64,000 nt of DNA from Aldersonia sp. NBC_00410 (GCF_026342035.1 NZ_JAPENM010000006.1:248001-312000), one strand, 5' to 3'; counted from the stretch's first letter, positions 16,581-25,662 are shown. Made by a program: numbers and translations. Notes: a model not told the origin generated them from the sequence alone.

Positions 16581-19500
16581 GTCAAGCGGGGGCGTACCGT
16601 CGCCGCCTAGTGACGATCTCGGTGCGCGACTACCCCGACGAGCCGGAGTCCTTCGCGGCGCGGATCGACGAGCAGGTCAAGGTTCTAGTGACTTGGCTGA
16701 CCGATTCCAGCCTCGGCGAACAAGCGTTTGAGCATAGCGGCGTCACCCCGAAAACCCGAGACGATATCGAGGATTTTGTTCGGATCAATCGGCTGCGTGA
16801 ACTCGATCCTGCTGATGTGGTGGTTATCTACGTTACGGGGCATGGCGTGGAGAGTGGCGGAGGGCGCCATTTCTTGTTGCTCGGTGACAGTGATGAGGAG
16901 CGTCTTGCCCCAACCGCGTATCGGACGTCTGACCTGCTGGCGGCAGTGTTGGGTACCGATGCCGACCATGTGCTGGTGCTGGTCGATTCGTGCCACGCGG
17001 GCGCCGTAAACGAGGAGTGGGCGTCGTTGCGGAAGGACCTCCCCCGTAGCCGCCGCAAGCTGTCGACCTTGGGCGTGTTGGCGAGTGGCGATTTCGACGA
17101 GAAATCTCGGATCGGGGAATTCGCTTCGTTGTTGGCTCTGGTATACGAGCGTCTGCGTGGACCCGCTCAAATCGTTCACCAGTTCCTCAGCTTCTATGAC
17201 CTGGTTACCGAGATCGGTGCGGTCCTGAAAGAGGATTGCAATCGAAACCTTCAGGCGCCGCTGTCGGTATGGCTGCCGAATCCGTTTCACGAACAGAGCC
17301 TCTGTCTGCCGAATCCCGGATACAGACCCCGCGTCGAGCTAGTCGAGCCGGCGCGGCAGCAGGTTGCCGTCGATTCGTCGGATTTGGATGACTACTGGGT
17401 GTCGCGTGCGAGCGGTCGCGTCGGTGCCGACGACGATACGTGGTACTTCTCGGGGCGCAAGAAACTCAACGAAGATGTGGTGTCATTCTTGCAATCCGGT
17501 TCCGGGGTGCTGGTGATCACCGGCGTTGCAGGGTCGGGAAAGTCGGCGGTGCTCGCTCGGGCGGTGACGTTGTCCGATCCGGGCTTCGTGGAGAAACACG
17601 TTGACATCATCGGCGGCGTCGACCAAGGCACTCGACCCCCGGTGCGCAGTATCGATGCTGCAGTGCTCGCCCGAGGAAAGCGCTCTGGTCAGATCATCGT
17701 TGATCTGATCATGGCTCTGGGGGGCGAGGTCGGGGCAGATGTGGATCCCGTTATTGACGATCTGCGCGGGCTGCTGACGTCCTCGGGTGTGCCGCGAACG
17801 CTGGTGATTGACGGTCTCGACGAGGCGCTGCATCCGAATCAGCTCGTCACGGATGTCCTCGTCCCGCTGATCAATCTTCGACACCCGCACACCGCGACAC
17901 GAATGGTGCGGTTGCTGCTCGGCTTACGTAGCGCAAAGCCAGAGCAGGACATCGAGGTGGATGACGTGGGACGCGCGCTGGTCGACCAACTCCACTGCGC
18001 AGCAGCGGAGTTAACACCCGTTCGGCTGGAGCGAACCGACGAAGCGCCAGCGGTGACCAGGGACATCGCGGCGTATGTCGCGGCGGTGCTGCGCCGCTCG
18101 GGACCGTACGAGGACGCCTCGACCGAGGTCGTCGGCGCGGCTGCCGGCGCGGTGGCGGAGAGGGTATCGCCGTCGTTTCTCGACGCACGACTCGCCGCAC
18201 AACAACTGCGCGACGCCGACATGCCGCAAGATCTGAATGACGAGGCATGGTTGGCAACGCTTACCCAGGGGACTGTGGCGTTGTTTCGGGACGATGTGGT
18301 CGACGTCGCCGCGGCCGTTGATTGCCGTGCGGTGGAGATCGTCGCGGTCTTGCGCGCGACCGCCTTCGCGTTGGGGCGCGGACTACCTTGGTCACAGGTA
18401 TGGCCCGCGGTCGCGGCAGCGGTTATAGGCCGCGAGATTCCTGACGCGGACCGCGTCATCGAGGTGGTGATCGCGAGTCGGCTTAGCGGTTACCTGTCCC
18501 GGGATGTAGAAGGGGAACGGGTGGTGTACCGGCCCAACCACGAACGGTTGACCGAAACGTTGCGAGATGACGCCGCATCCCTTGTCGCGGACGCCACCGA
18601 TTACGAACTGTTCGACATTGCGCGGCTGGATGACGATGCGGCGGATGTCCACCAGCGCATCACCGTCGAAATCATCAGTTCCGCAGAATATTTAGCGTCT
18701 ATCCCACCAAACCCATATCTAAGGCGTTACCTGGTCGAGCACGCCTACCGGGGCGGTGTTCTCGACGACGGCCACATTCCTTCTGCGTTTATACCGTGGG
18801 AGCAGGGATCAAGAATACGGGGCAGGCTAGGACTGCCGCCCCCTTTGGACGCGGCGAGCAGTAGGCTCGCGGCGTGGGCGCGGATCGAACCCTACCTACA
18901 CGACGCGGACGACATGTCACGTCATTCCAGCTACGCATTCGTCTGCGCCGCAGCAGGGTTGGATGCACACATAGACTCATCAAATCTTGCGCTGAAGCCT
19001 GTTTGGTCGAAGTGGCAACCGCCGGGAATTGTACTGGCGGCAGCCACCAACCCCGTCTTGAGTGCCGTTCCACTCCGTAGTGGACGATTCCTGCTCGCGA
19101 TCGGTGACCAAGACGGGCTGCGGTTGTGGGACCCGGAATCTGCCACCCCCGTCGGCAACCACTTTCGGACCGATGGCGCGATACGGAAGTTGGCGGCAAT
19201 CTCATTGCCGACTGGGCAAGTCTGGCTGGCCACCAGCGGAAACTTGGGTCAGGACGCGGTGCGTTTGTGGGATCCTGAAACCGGCCAGCAGCTAAAAGAA
19301 CTCGACACCAACGGCGGTGCAGTTGAGGCGCTCACTGGTTTCTCATTGTCTGGCGGGCAGGTCATGGTGGCCGCCAGTATCAACCAAAGGGGTGTGCGGT
19401 TGTGGGATCCTGAGACCGGCGACCACTTGCGGGATCTCGACGCTGGTGGCGGCGTAGTGCGAGCCTTGGCGACGGTGACCTTGCCGTGCGGGCAAGTCCT

Positions 19501-20920
19501 ATTGGCTGGTGGCGGCAGCATGGGGTCAAATGGTGTGCGATTGTGGGATCCCGGGACTGGCGAACAGTTGCGAGATCTCGACGCGAGCGGACTAATGGTG
19601 GGGAGTTTGGCGGCGATCTCGACGCTTGAAGGGCGAGTTCTGTTGGCAGGCGGGCTAGTTGGACATGTCGTGCGGTTGTGGGATCCAGGGACCGGGCGCC
19701 GGGTGCATGATTTCGGAGGCGACGGCGCCGGCCTGGTGGCGTTCTCGTTACCGAGCGGGCGACTCCTGTTGGCCGGCGGACAAGGTGGTCATGGTGTGCG
19801 GTTGTGGGATCCTGAGACCCGTCAGCACTTGCGAGATCTTGATGCTGGTGGCGGCGTGGTGTGGGCGTTGACGACGGTGACCTTGGCGAGCGGGCGGGTG
19901 ATGTTGGTTGGCGGAGGAGGCCTAGAGCGGTATGGCGTGCAACTGTGGGATCCCGAGAAGGCACTAGTCGAAGGTCGCTCCGCCGCTGTCGCCGGCAATG
20001 GTGCGGTGGGGGCCATAGCCGCAACCTCAACACGACGTGGACGGGCGCTCTTGGCTGGGACCTTAGAGGACGTGGTTCGGATTTGGGATCCCGAGAGCGG
20101 TCAGCAGGTGCGAGATCTCGCCAGCAGCGGAGGTGTGCGGACCTTGACGCCAATCATATTGCAGAGTGGACGGGCGCTCTTGGCTGGGACCTTAGAGGAC
20201 GTGGTTCGGATTTGGGATCCCGAGAGCGGTGAGCAGGTGCGAGATCTCGCCAGCAGCGGAGGTGTGCGGACCTTGACGCCAATCATATTGGAGGGTGGAC
20301 GGGCGCTCTTGGCGGGAAGTTCACTGCAGTACTACCGCAGACCGCAGTCGGGGTCACTTATTTGGGATCCCGAGAGCGGCCAGCCGGTGGAAGATCTCGG
20401 CCTAAGCGGAGACGGTGCGGCGTGGTCTGAGCTGCTTACCGCAACCACCTTACCGACCGGTCGCGTGCTGTTGGCCGGTGTTAGCACGTGGACATTGCGG
20501 TCATGGGATCTCGGAACCGGCCAGGGGGCACGGGATTTCGACACTGGCGGCAGCGCGATAAAAGCCTTAACGGTCGCGAAGCTGGCAAACGGACAATTCC
20601 TGTTGGTAGGTGGATGCACGGGGGGTTTGGTGCGGTTATGGGATCTCGAAACCGGCCAGCGGGTGCGAGATCTCAAACTCGGCGGCGGCGCGGTGCGGGC
20701 GTTGGCGGCTGTTAACATGCCGACTGGCCGTGTTCTATTGGCCGCAAGTGGTACTGACGGCGTACGGCTCGTGGATCCTGAGACCGGAGGTGAGGTACTC
20801 CGGCTGGTCACAGGGAGGGCCGCCACGACGATCATTCCGGTGACTGCAGCTACGGGAATCGGATTGGCGATTTCTGGCCCGGGGGGTGTCGCATATTTCT
20901 CGCTTGATAGCGGCCTGTAG
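16577..20920 (+). CDS. Caspase-like protease / STAND NTPase / WD40-like beta-propeller protein
   Basis: A 1447-residue, three-part protein. Residues about 10-230 are a caspase-like (C14) protease: the catalytic His lies in YVTGHG (H89) and the Cys in LVDSCHAG (C139), with normal spacing. Residues about 290-620 carry a STAND NTPase, with Walker A GVAGSGKS (316-323) and Walker B LVIDGLDEA (409-417). After a helical linker, residues about 815-1445 contain 13 propeller-type units, most ending RLWDPETG. In such proteins the repeats sense a trigger, the NTPase oligomerises and the protease is released. Start GTG overlaps the hydrolase stop. Two adjacent units are almost identical in DNA (20038-20296). 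Defence function is inferred from architecture and location. Confidence 0.88.
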   Translation: MSQAGAYRRRLVTISVRDYPDEPESFAARIDEQVKVLVTWLTDSSLGEQAFEHSGVTPKTRDDIEDFVRINRLRELDPADVVVIYVTGHGVESGGGRHFLLLGDSDEERLAPTAYRTSDLLAAVLGTDADHVLVLVDSCHAGAVNEEWASLRKDLPRSRRKLSTLGVLASGDFDEKSRIGEFASLLALVYERLRGPAQIVHQFLSFYDLVTEIGAVLKEDCNRNLQAPLSVWLPNPFHEQSLCLPNPGYRPRVELVEPARQQVAVDSSDLDDYWVSRASGRVGADDDTWYFSGRKKLNEDVVSFLQSGSGVLVITGVAGSGKSAVLARAVTLSDPGFVEKHVDIIGGVDQGTRPPVRSIDAAVLARGKRSGQIIVDLIMALGGEVGADVDPVIDDLRGLLTSSGVPRTLVIDGLDEALHPNQLVTDVLVPLINLRHPHTATRMVRLLLGLRSAKPEQDIEVDDVGRALVDQLHCAAAELTPVRLERTDEAPAVTRDIAAYVAAVLRRSGPYEDASTEVVGAAAGAVAERVSPSFLDARLAAQQLRDADMPQDLNDEAWLATLTQGTVALFRDDVVDVAAAVDCRAVEIVAVLRATAFALGRGLPWSQVWPAVAAAVIGREIPDADRVIEVVIASRLSGYLSRDVEGERVVYRPNHERLTETLRDDAASLVADATDYELFDIARLDDDAADVHQRITVEIISSAEYLASIPPNPYLRRYLVEHAYRGGVLDDGHIPSAFIPWEQGSRIRGRLGLPPPLDAASSRLAAWARIEPYLHDADDMSRHSSYAFVCAAAGLDAHIDSSNLALKPVWSKWQPPGIVLAAATNPVLSAVPLRSGRFLLAIGDQDGLRLWDPESATPVGNHFRTDGAIRKLAAISLPTGQVWLATSGNLGQDAVRLWDPETGQQLKELDTNGGAVEALTGFSLSGGQVMVAASINQRGVRLWDPETGDHLRDLDAGGGVVRALATVTLPCGQVLLAGGGSMGSNGVRLWDPGTGEQLRDLDASGLMVGSLAAISTLEGRVLLAGGLVGHVVRLWDPGTGRRVHDFGGDGAGLVAFSLPSGRLLLAGGQGGHGVRLWDPETRQHLRDLDAGGGVVWALTTVTLASGRVMLVGGGGLERYGVQLWDPEKALVEGRSAAVAGNGAVGAIAATSTRRGRALLAGTLEDVVRIWDPESGQQVRDLASSGGVRTLTPIILQSGRALLAGTLEDVVRIWDPESGEQVRDLASSGGVRTLTPIILEGGRALLAGSSLQYYRRPQSGSLIWDPESGQPVEDLGLSGDGAAWSELLTATTLPTGRVLLAGVSTWTLRSWDLGTGQGARDFDTGGSAIKALTVAKLANGQFLLVGGCTGGLVRLWDLETGQRVRDLKLGGGAVRALAAVNMPTGRVLLAASGTDGVRLVDPETGGEVLRLVTGRAATTIIPVTAATGIGLAISGPGGVAYFSLDSGL
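20038..20296 (+). repeat. Near-perfect 129-bp tandem duplication inside the propeller region
   Basis: Two consecutive units of 129 bases (20038-20166 and 20167-20295) are almost identical by eye, and a third unit beginning at 20296 keeps only the first part. Each encodes one 43-residue propeller unit with RIWDPESG. The remaining units of the protein differ much more, so this duplication is recent. Confidence 0.85.
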
Positions 20921-21427
20921 TTCGATAGCTGCTATCTTCCGGACCCCCGCGGCAAGGCGTTGCATTGCATCACCCCGAGAAGGGCCAAGTCGGTGTGCGG
21001 CCCCTCCGCCCGATCGGCCCAGACCAAGCCGCCCGAGACTGTCGCGCGAGACCGTTCGGCGTCGGTAAATTTGATGACTAGCCTCGACTTTTTCGCGCGG
21101 CCTGGTCTGGCTGACCAGCCAGCGCAATGATCTAGTCCCTCCCCGGGATGAACCGTCCCGGGATTGATGCCCTTCCTTCGGTGAGGAGAAGGAGCTTCGC
21201 GCCCGAACCCTATCCGGCCGAATACCGTGAGCGAATCAGCGGATGCTGTCTGCGCACTGCGCGGGCCTTGGTTCGCGCGCGGAAGGCAACGGTTTTGACC
21301 ATTCCGTTCGGAGCATGCCACGGGGTGTTTGGTTGGCACGCCCTTATCATCACCTTTTCACCGACACACGCCTCGCAAGGCCCCGTCGAAGGCGCCACAT
21401 CATGGCGGGCCATCAGTAGGCAGCGAC
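20921..21427. other. Intergenic region with a GC-rich inverted repeat
   Basis: No frame looks like a known protein. A 7-base inverted repeat, CCCGGGA at 21142-21148 and TCCCGGG at 21156-21162, may act as a terminator for the caspase operon, although no T-run follows. A minus-strand frame (20932-21339) has a few protein-like words but no recognised pattern. Confidence 0.4.
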
Positions 21428-22030
21428 TCAGTGGCCCCGCCGGGACGATGGGAGCCCGCCGAGCACCTGGCGTCGCGCCTGTTCCAGTCGGGGGCTGCCG
21501 ACGAGGCCAGCGGGAAGCACGGCGCGGAGACCTTCCATTTGTCGCGGTAAAGGCTTCGGCGGAGGGACTTTGCTCTTCTGGATGAGCTTCGCGCGCTGGT
21601 GCAGCCGCCGGTACATCTTGCTGTTGTCCGTCGCTGCGATCGTCCGCGTCTCCTCGACGACGTCGTCGAGTCGCTGAAGTTCCTCCGGCTTGAGTGGACG
21701 GGTGATCGCCGCAATCCGGTCGAGCTCGCTATAGATTCGCCCGAACCCCCTACCCTTTTTCTTCGCAGCCGGTGGCTCGCCCGTGTCATCCGGGTCAGCC
21801 TTCCCCGCAGGCTGTTGGATGTCGCGGAGGTCGCCGATGCGCGCCTGGACCGCCGTCGCGCGTTCGTAGAGGTTCCTGTACCGCTTGCCACCAGATGCCG
21901 AGGCGCGCAGTCGCGCGACGAGGTGGTCGACCTGCTGTACCTCCCCGGCGGTGGGCTCCCGATCAGCCGTTATCTCTTCGGCTCGGCCGACATCCTCCGA
22001 GAGCTGTTGGTACTTGGTCTTCTCTGCCAC
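21428..22030 (-). CDS. Unknown charged helical protein with an internal duplication
   Basis: About 200 residues, highly charged and predicted helical. The two halves look like copies: the first has VGRAEEITADREPTAGEVQQ and later YRNLYERATAVQ, the second has LDRIAAITRPLKPEELQR and later YRRLHQRAKLIQ. They are joined by a Lys/Gly-rich linker (AAKKKGRGFGRIYSEL). GTG 22030 is preceded by GAGAGG, which I prefer to the longer frame from 22123. No family is recognised. It is the last gene before the attachment site, a place where island integration or cargo genes often sit. Confidence 0.5.
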   Translation of the reverse strand: MAEKTKYQQLSEDVGRAEEITADREPTAGEVQQVDHLVARLRASASGGKRYRNLYERATAVQARIGDLRDIQQPAGKADPDDTGEPPAAKKKGRGFGRIYSELDRIAAITRPLKPEELQRLDDVVEETRTIAATDNSKMYRRLHQRAKLIQKSKVPPPKPLPRQMEGLRAVLPAGLVGSPRLEQARRQVLGGLPSSRRGH

Positions 22031-22226
22031 CGGCACCTCTCCCATTCGCGGTCGCGTCAGCGTAAACCTGGGGCTGACACGGGCGAATGTTTCGGAACGT
22101 TCGGGTGTCGCTTGCCTGTTCATGTGGGTGTGTTGATGCCATCAACACGATTCGCGTAGCCGCAGGTCGTTTCACGTCTTTTCGCGGCGTCGGTTTCAGC
22201 GTTTCCGCAGGTCAGCGTGATTTCTG

Positions 22227-22255
22227 GCCGAGTTCGATTCCCGGCAGCTCCACCA
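22227..22255 (+). other. Fragment matching the tmRNA (ssrA) 3' end: likely island attachment site
   Basis: The sequence runs from a T-arm-like GTTCGATTC through CCGGCAGCTCCACCA. CAGCTCCACCA is the classic tmRNA 3' end, paired in tmRNA with a GGGGCTG-type 5' end. No 5' half or tag-peptide region exists upstream, where an unrelated minus-strand gene lies. Genomic islands often integrate in the ssrA 3' end and leave such a copy next to the original terminator. The intact gene would be on the far side of the island, left of this window. Confidence 0.65.
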
Positions 22256-22258
22256 AAA

Positions 22259-22293
22259 CGAAGCCCGGGCCGGAATATCCGGCCCGGGCTTCG
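22259..22293. terminator. Bidirectional terminator hairpin, probably the ssrA terminator
   Basis: A perfect 16-base inverted repeat with a 3-base loop starts four bases after the CCA: the arms are CGAAGCCCGGGCCGGA (22259-22274) and its complement (22278-22293). It lies between the tmRNA fragment and the converging AveC-like gene and could stop transcription from both sides. Confidence 0.8.
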
Positions 22294-22317
22294 TCGTGTT
22301 CGGGGTGTGCCGTCAGC

Positions 22318-23496
22318 TCATTTCTCGAGCGGCACCATGTGGGGTAGCTCCGTACCCTCCCGCGGGACGAACTCGCCGTCGAAGTTCACGTATCCGGACC
22401 ACTTCGAAGGCATCGGCATCGAGGGATCGGGGCAAGGCACCGGCTTGCCGTCGGGCCCCTCGCTGCCTTCACCACAGATATTGCTGGTGAAGTACGAACG
22501 CTCCTGGACATCGGCCGGCCACGCGTCCGCATGCATGGCGAAGAACTGCACGGGGATGTTGTAGAAGCAGAAGAAGATCGCGCTGACCGCGCCGAAGATC
22601 GAGAGGAAGCGGATGAACTGCTGCTTGACGACTCCGCCCTTGACGTTGTCGAGTCCGCGCTCGACAACCGTGCGGCCGCGATCATCGGTGAAGTAACGCA
22701 GGCAGCAGAACGCGGCCTGGGCGCCGCCCCACATCAGCGCTTCGTAGAGCGGGTACTGGTAGTAGTGCCCAGCGAAGATTGTCAGTGACTGGATCGAACC
22801 GGGGTATACGTAGAGCCCGATCCGGAGGAGCAGACCCTCCATGACGACATCGAAGAAGATCGCATACACGAAAATCACGCCGATCAGACCGAGGTTGCTG
22901 ATCCCCGGCCACCGCGCCTTGACCTTGCGCATGACCGCACATCCGACGATCGTGCACAGCAGCACGCCGACCGCGTAGCCGGGGGCGTTCATGAGCAGCG
23001 GTTCGGAAACCTGCTTGCCGGGCTCCTCGGGCGAGAACCACCCGGGAATGTGCGAGGTCCACGCGCCGCGGTTCCACATCCAGGTGTTGTAGGTGCACCA
23101 CGTGTTGAAGAAGTTGAGCAGCGGATCCTGGAAGAACATCAGGCCCATTGCGCCGACGAGCATGCCGTCGAGAGTGATTCGCCGTTCCCGAATCCACGGT
23201 CGAACGATGAACCAATAGATGGCAATCGGGAAAATGAGCACGATCCCGGCCGTCCACACGGTGAGGACAGTCTTCATCGCCGTCGGCACCGGGGTTGGGC
23301 CGGGTTCGATCCGGACGAAATAGGGCCCGGTGACCCACCGGAACCACACGTATAGCTGCAGCGCCAGTACCGCCGCGCCGATGCAGGCCCAGATTCGGAC
23401 GCGCTTGCTCGACGGCTGGACCTGGGCACCGAGCGTGGCCGCGGCACCGATTGACTCTGTGGGTGGCGATTTCTTCTTCTGCGACAGGTCGCTCAT
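22318..23496 (-). CDS. AveC-like (spirocyclase AveC family) membrane protein, copy 1
   Basis: A 392-residue membrane protein with about seven hydrophobic segments, among them ACIGAAVLALQLYVWFRW, a second near residue 80 and GLIGVIFVYAIFFDVVMEG. It contains the family blocks FFQDPLLNFFNTW, YNTWMWNRG and FTDDRGRTVVERG. It is a clear paralogue of the protein at 50768-51934. AveC of the avermectin pathway acts on spiroketal formation, but actinobacterial relatives outside polyketide clusters have no established reaction. It is divergent from a TetR gene, as is the other copy. Confidence 0.75.
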   Translation of the reverse strand: MSDLSQKKKSPPTESIGAAATLGAQVQPSSKRVRIWACIGAAVLALQLYVWFRWVTGPYFVRIEPGPTPVPTAMKTVLTVWTAGIVLIFPIAIYWFIVRPWIRERRITLDGMLVGAMGLMFFQDPLLNFFNTWCTYNTWMWNRGAWTSHIPGWFSPEEPGKQVSEPLLMNAPGYAVGVLLCTIVGCAVMRKVKARWPGISNLGLIGVIFVYAIFFDVVMEGLLLRIGLYVYPGSIQSLTIFAGHYYQYPLYEALMWGGAQAAFCCLRYFTDDRGRTVVERGLDNVKGGVVKQQFIRFLSIFGAVSAIFFCFYNIPVQFFAMHADAWPADVQERSYFTSNICGEGSEGPDGKPVPCPDPSMPMPSKWSGYVNFDGEFVPREGTELPHMVPLEK

Positions 23497-23661
23497 AGCG
23501 CTGTCTCCTTCTGGACGGTGCAGTGCAGCTCTCGCGGAGTGGCTCGGCGCTGCGGCACGGATCGACGATGAGATCGACGTCGTACGGGGTCGTAGGCGTC
23601 TGGAACAGGTTGCAGATCACGCGTTGTTGACTTGCTGGCGTGCGTGAATATACCCGTGAGA

Positions 23662-23689
23662 ATCTAAACATCCTAATAGTTTCTTAGAT
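23662..23689. promoter_or_regulatory. Candidate TetR operator between copy-1 AveC and TetR genes
   Basis: An imperfect dyad with arms ATCTAA (23662-23667) and TTAGAT (23684-23689) and further pairing of AAAC with GTTT lies 20 bases before the TetR start, in the divergent promoter region. Size and position fit autoregulation by the TetR protein. Confidence 0.4.
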
Positions 23690-23708
23690 CCTATGGCAGA
23701 ATGCCGGT

Positions 23709-24308
23709 ATGGCTGAGCGCTGGACGCGGGACCGACGGCTCGAGCGCACCCGTTCGCTGCTGTTGGACGCCGCCGAAGAGGTATTCGCGGAGAAGGGCTT
23801 CACGACCGCGACTCTCGACGACATCGCCCATGCCGCCGGGTACACCAAGGGCGCCATCTACAAGCACTTCGCTACGAAGGAAGGCCTCTTCCTCGCCGTC
23901 AGCGACCGATATTGGCGACGCTACTTCGACAACTTCGCCGAGGTGCTGTCGGCGAAGCAGATCGGCGCGCGTGAACTCGACGAGATCGCGGAGCGCTGGC
24001 GGCAACTGAGCCGGGACCGCGGCGCCGAGCATGCTGCGCTGGGCCACGAGTTCACCCTCTACCTACTCCGCAACCCCGATGCGCGAGAGCGAGTGGCGGA
24101 CAAGCGAAGAGAGGTCGTCGAAGCGCTCAGCGAATTCATCGTGCAGGGCGTCGAGCGAATCGGCGGCACGCTGCTGATATCGCCATTGGCCTTCGCGCAC
24201 GCGCTCGTCGCGACCAGCGACTCCGTCGTGCTGGCCAGCGAAATCGATGATGTCGATCTGTTCCGGCCGATCATCGAGATGTACGTGTCGATGATCAAGC
24301 TGCCTTGA
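23709..24308 (+). CDS. TetR family transcriptional regulator
   Basis: A 199-residue repressor. The N-terminal helix-turn-helix is typical: LLLDAAEEVFAEKGF, TLDDIAHAAGYTKGAIYKHF. The C-terminal ligand-binding part shares ELDEIAERWRQLS and FTLYLLRNPDARERV with the TetR proteins at 50053 and 60738, so the three are paralogues. The gene reads away from the AveC-like gene and likely controls it and itself. Confidence 0.93.
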   Translation: MAERWTRDRRLERTRSLLLDAAEEVFAEKGFTTATLDDIAHAAGYTKGAIYKHFATKEGLFLAVSDRYWRRYFDNFAEVLSAKQIGARELDEIAERWRQLSRDRGAEHAALGHEFTLYLLRNPDARERVADKRREVVEALSEFIVQGVERIGGTLLISPLAFAHALVATSDSVVLASEIDDVDLFRPIIEMYVSMIKLP

Positions 24309-24309
24309 G

Positions 24310-25662
24310 TCAGCCGACCGGACCGAGCACTCGGTCGGTGTAGGCATTCGAGAACAATCCGCCGGGGTCCAGTTGCTTGCGCATCTCGGCGAAGCGATCC
24401 CATTCGGGGTAGCGCCAGCGCAAGGTGTCCGCGGTCTGGAAATGCAGCTTGCCCCAGTGTGGCCGGCCGTCGTAGCCCTCCAGTACTTCCTCGACCGCGT
24501 GGAAGTAGCCCTCCCAAGGCATTCCGGCATACATATGCACCGCGATGTAGCAGGTCTCCCGGCCCGTCGCGGGGGAGAGGAATGCGTCGTCGGGTGCGAC
24601 CCAGCGCACCTCCATCGGGAACGGCACGGCGAAATCGTCGCGCTCGGCGACCTCCTTGACCCGCGCGACCGCCTCGGCGGCATCCTCGCGGGGAATCGCG
24701 TATTCCATCTCGTTCATCCGCACGTGCCGCGGCGTGGAGAACACCCGATACGAGCGGTCGACCGCGTTGTTGTACCCGCCTACCCGCGCCGCGAAGCGGT
24801 TGATGCTCGGGATGAGCGACGGTCGCGCCTGCCCGATCCGGCACAGCACCTCGAAGGTGTAGTTCTGCAGCAGTATCGAGTTCACCCACTCGAGTGCCGC
24901 GGGTGCCGGCTTCTCGGGCCGGTCGGTCCGGTTGTTGCACTTGGTCAGCGCGAGCGGGCTGTGCGGAAAGGCGTAGAACTCGAAGTGGTCGTTGCCGTCG
25001 ACGTAGGAGTCGAGGTCGGCCAGGACTGCATCGATTTGATACGGCCGGTCGACCGCTTCGAGTACGAACGAGGGAACGGCCTGCAACGTTATTGCGGTGA
25101 CGATGCCGAGCGTGCCGATGCTGACTCGGGCGGCGCGCCAGATATCGGGCTCGGACTCCGCGCTCACCTCGATCGTCGAGCCGTCGGCCAGCATCAACTC
25201 GATGGAGTGCATGGCGGCAGAGAGGTTCATCAGCGTTGCGCCCGTGCCGTGCGTTCCAGTAGCCGTCGCGCCGCCGAGCGACTGCACGTTGATATCGCCC
25301 ATGTTCGGAAATGCCAGGCCGTGCCCGTGCATCGCTTCGCTCAGTTCGTTGAGCGAGATGCCCGCCTCGACGCGGACCAGTCCGCGGGATCGGTCGACCT
25401 CGAGCACCCGATTCATGCGCTCGAGCGACACCATGACGCCATCGGTGAGCGCCGCGCCGGTGAAGGAATGGCCGGCCCCGACGGCCCGGACGCGGTGGTC
25501 GGCCGACGACGCATCGGCCAGCACACGACGCAACTCGTCCGTCGTGCGCGGGCGCGCGATGACGGCTGGGCGGCACAGCTGAGAACCCGCCCAATTCCCC
25601 CAAGTATTGGTCATCCGTCCAACTATAGGCAAAGTGCTGCACGAGTTATGCAGGTCGCCCAT
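24310..25662 (-). CDS. FAD-linked oxidase (D-arabinono-/L-gulono-1,4-lactone oxidase type)
   Basis: Residues about 35-200 form the FAD-binding PCMH domain (RVRAVGAGHSFTG, where the His is the usual flavin attachment site, then TATGTHGTG), and the rest is the aldonolactone-oxidase domain ending HWGKLHF and the family-typical DPGGLFSN near the C-terminus. Such enzymes oxidise sugar lactones or other alcohols. The frame is open far upstream, but GGGAGG four bases before ATG 25662 sets the start at about 450 residues. It follows a secreted lipase on the same strand with 26 bases between. Confidence 0.88.
   Translation of the reverse strand: MGDLHNSCSTLPIVGRMTNTWGNWAGSQLCRPAVIARPRTTDELRRVLADASSADHRVRAVGAGHSFTGAALTDGVMVSLERMNRVLEVDRSRGLVRVEAGISLNELSEAMHGHGLAFPNMGDINVQSLGGATATGTHGTGATLMNLSAAMHSIELMLADGSTIEVSAESEPDIWRAARVSIGTLGIVTAITLQAVPSFVLEAVDRPYQIDAVLADLDSYVDGNDHFEFYAFPHSPLALTKCNNRTDRPEKPAPAALEWVNSILLQNYTFEVLCRIGQARPSLIPSINRFAARVGGYNNAVDRSYRVFSTPRHVRMNEMEYAIPREDAAEAVARVKEVAERDDFAVPFPMEVRWVAPDDAFLSPATGRETCYIAVHMYAGMPWEGYFHAVEEVLEGYDGRPHWGKLHFQTADTLRWRYPEWDRFAEMRKQLDPGGLFSNAYTDRVLGPVG

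Noticed and set aside
20932-21339. Minus-strand frame of 135 codons after the caspase gene
   Set aside because: No ribosome binding site and no family pattern; translation is dominated by Arg, Gly and Pro, as expected of random high-GC sequence.
21880-22255. A complete tmRNA gene ending at 22255
   Set aside because: There is no GGGGCTG-type 5' end or tag-peptide region upstream, and the space is occupied by a minus-strand protein-coding gene.
24059-25642. Long minus-strand frame of 527 codons
   Set aside because: It is a shadow of the FAD oxidase gene in another frame; its translation is Arg/Pro-rich and has no family pattern.
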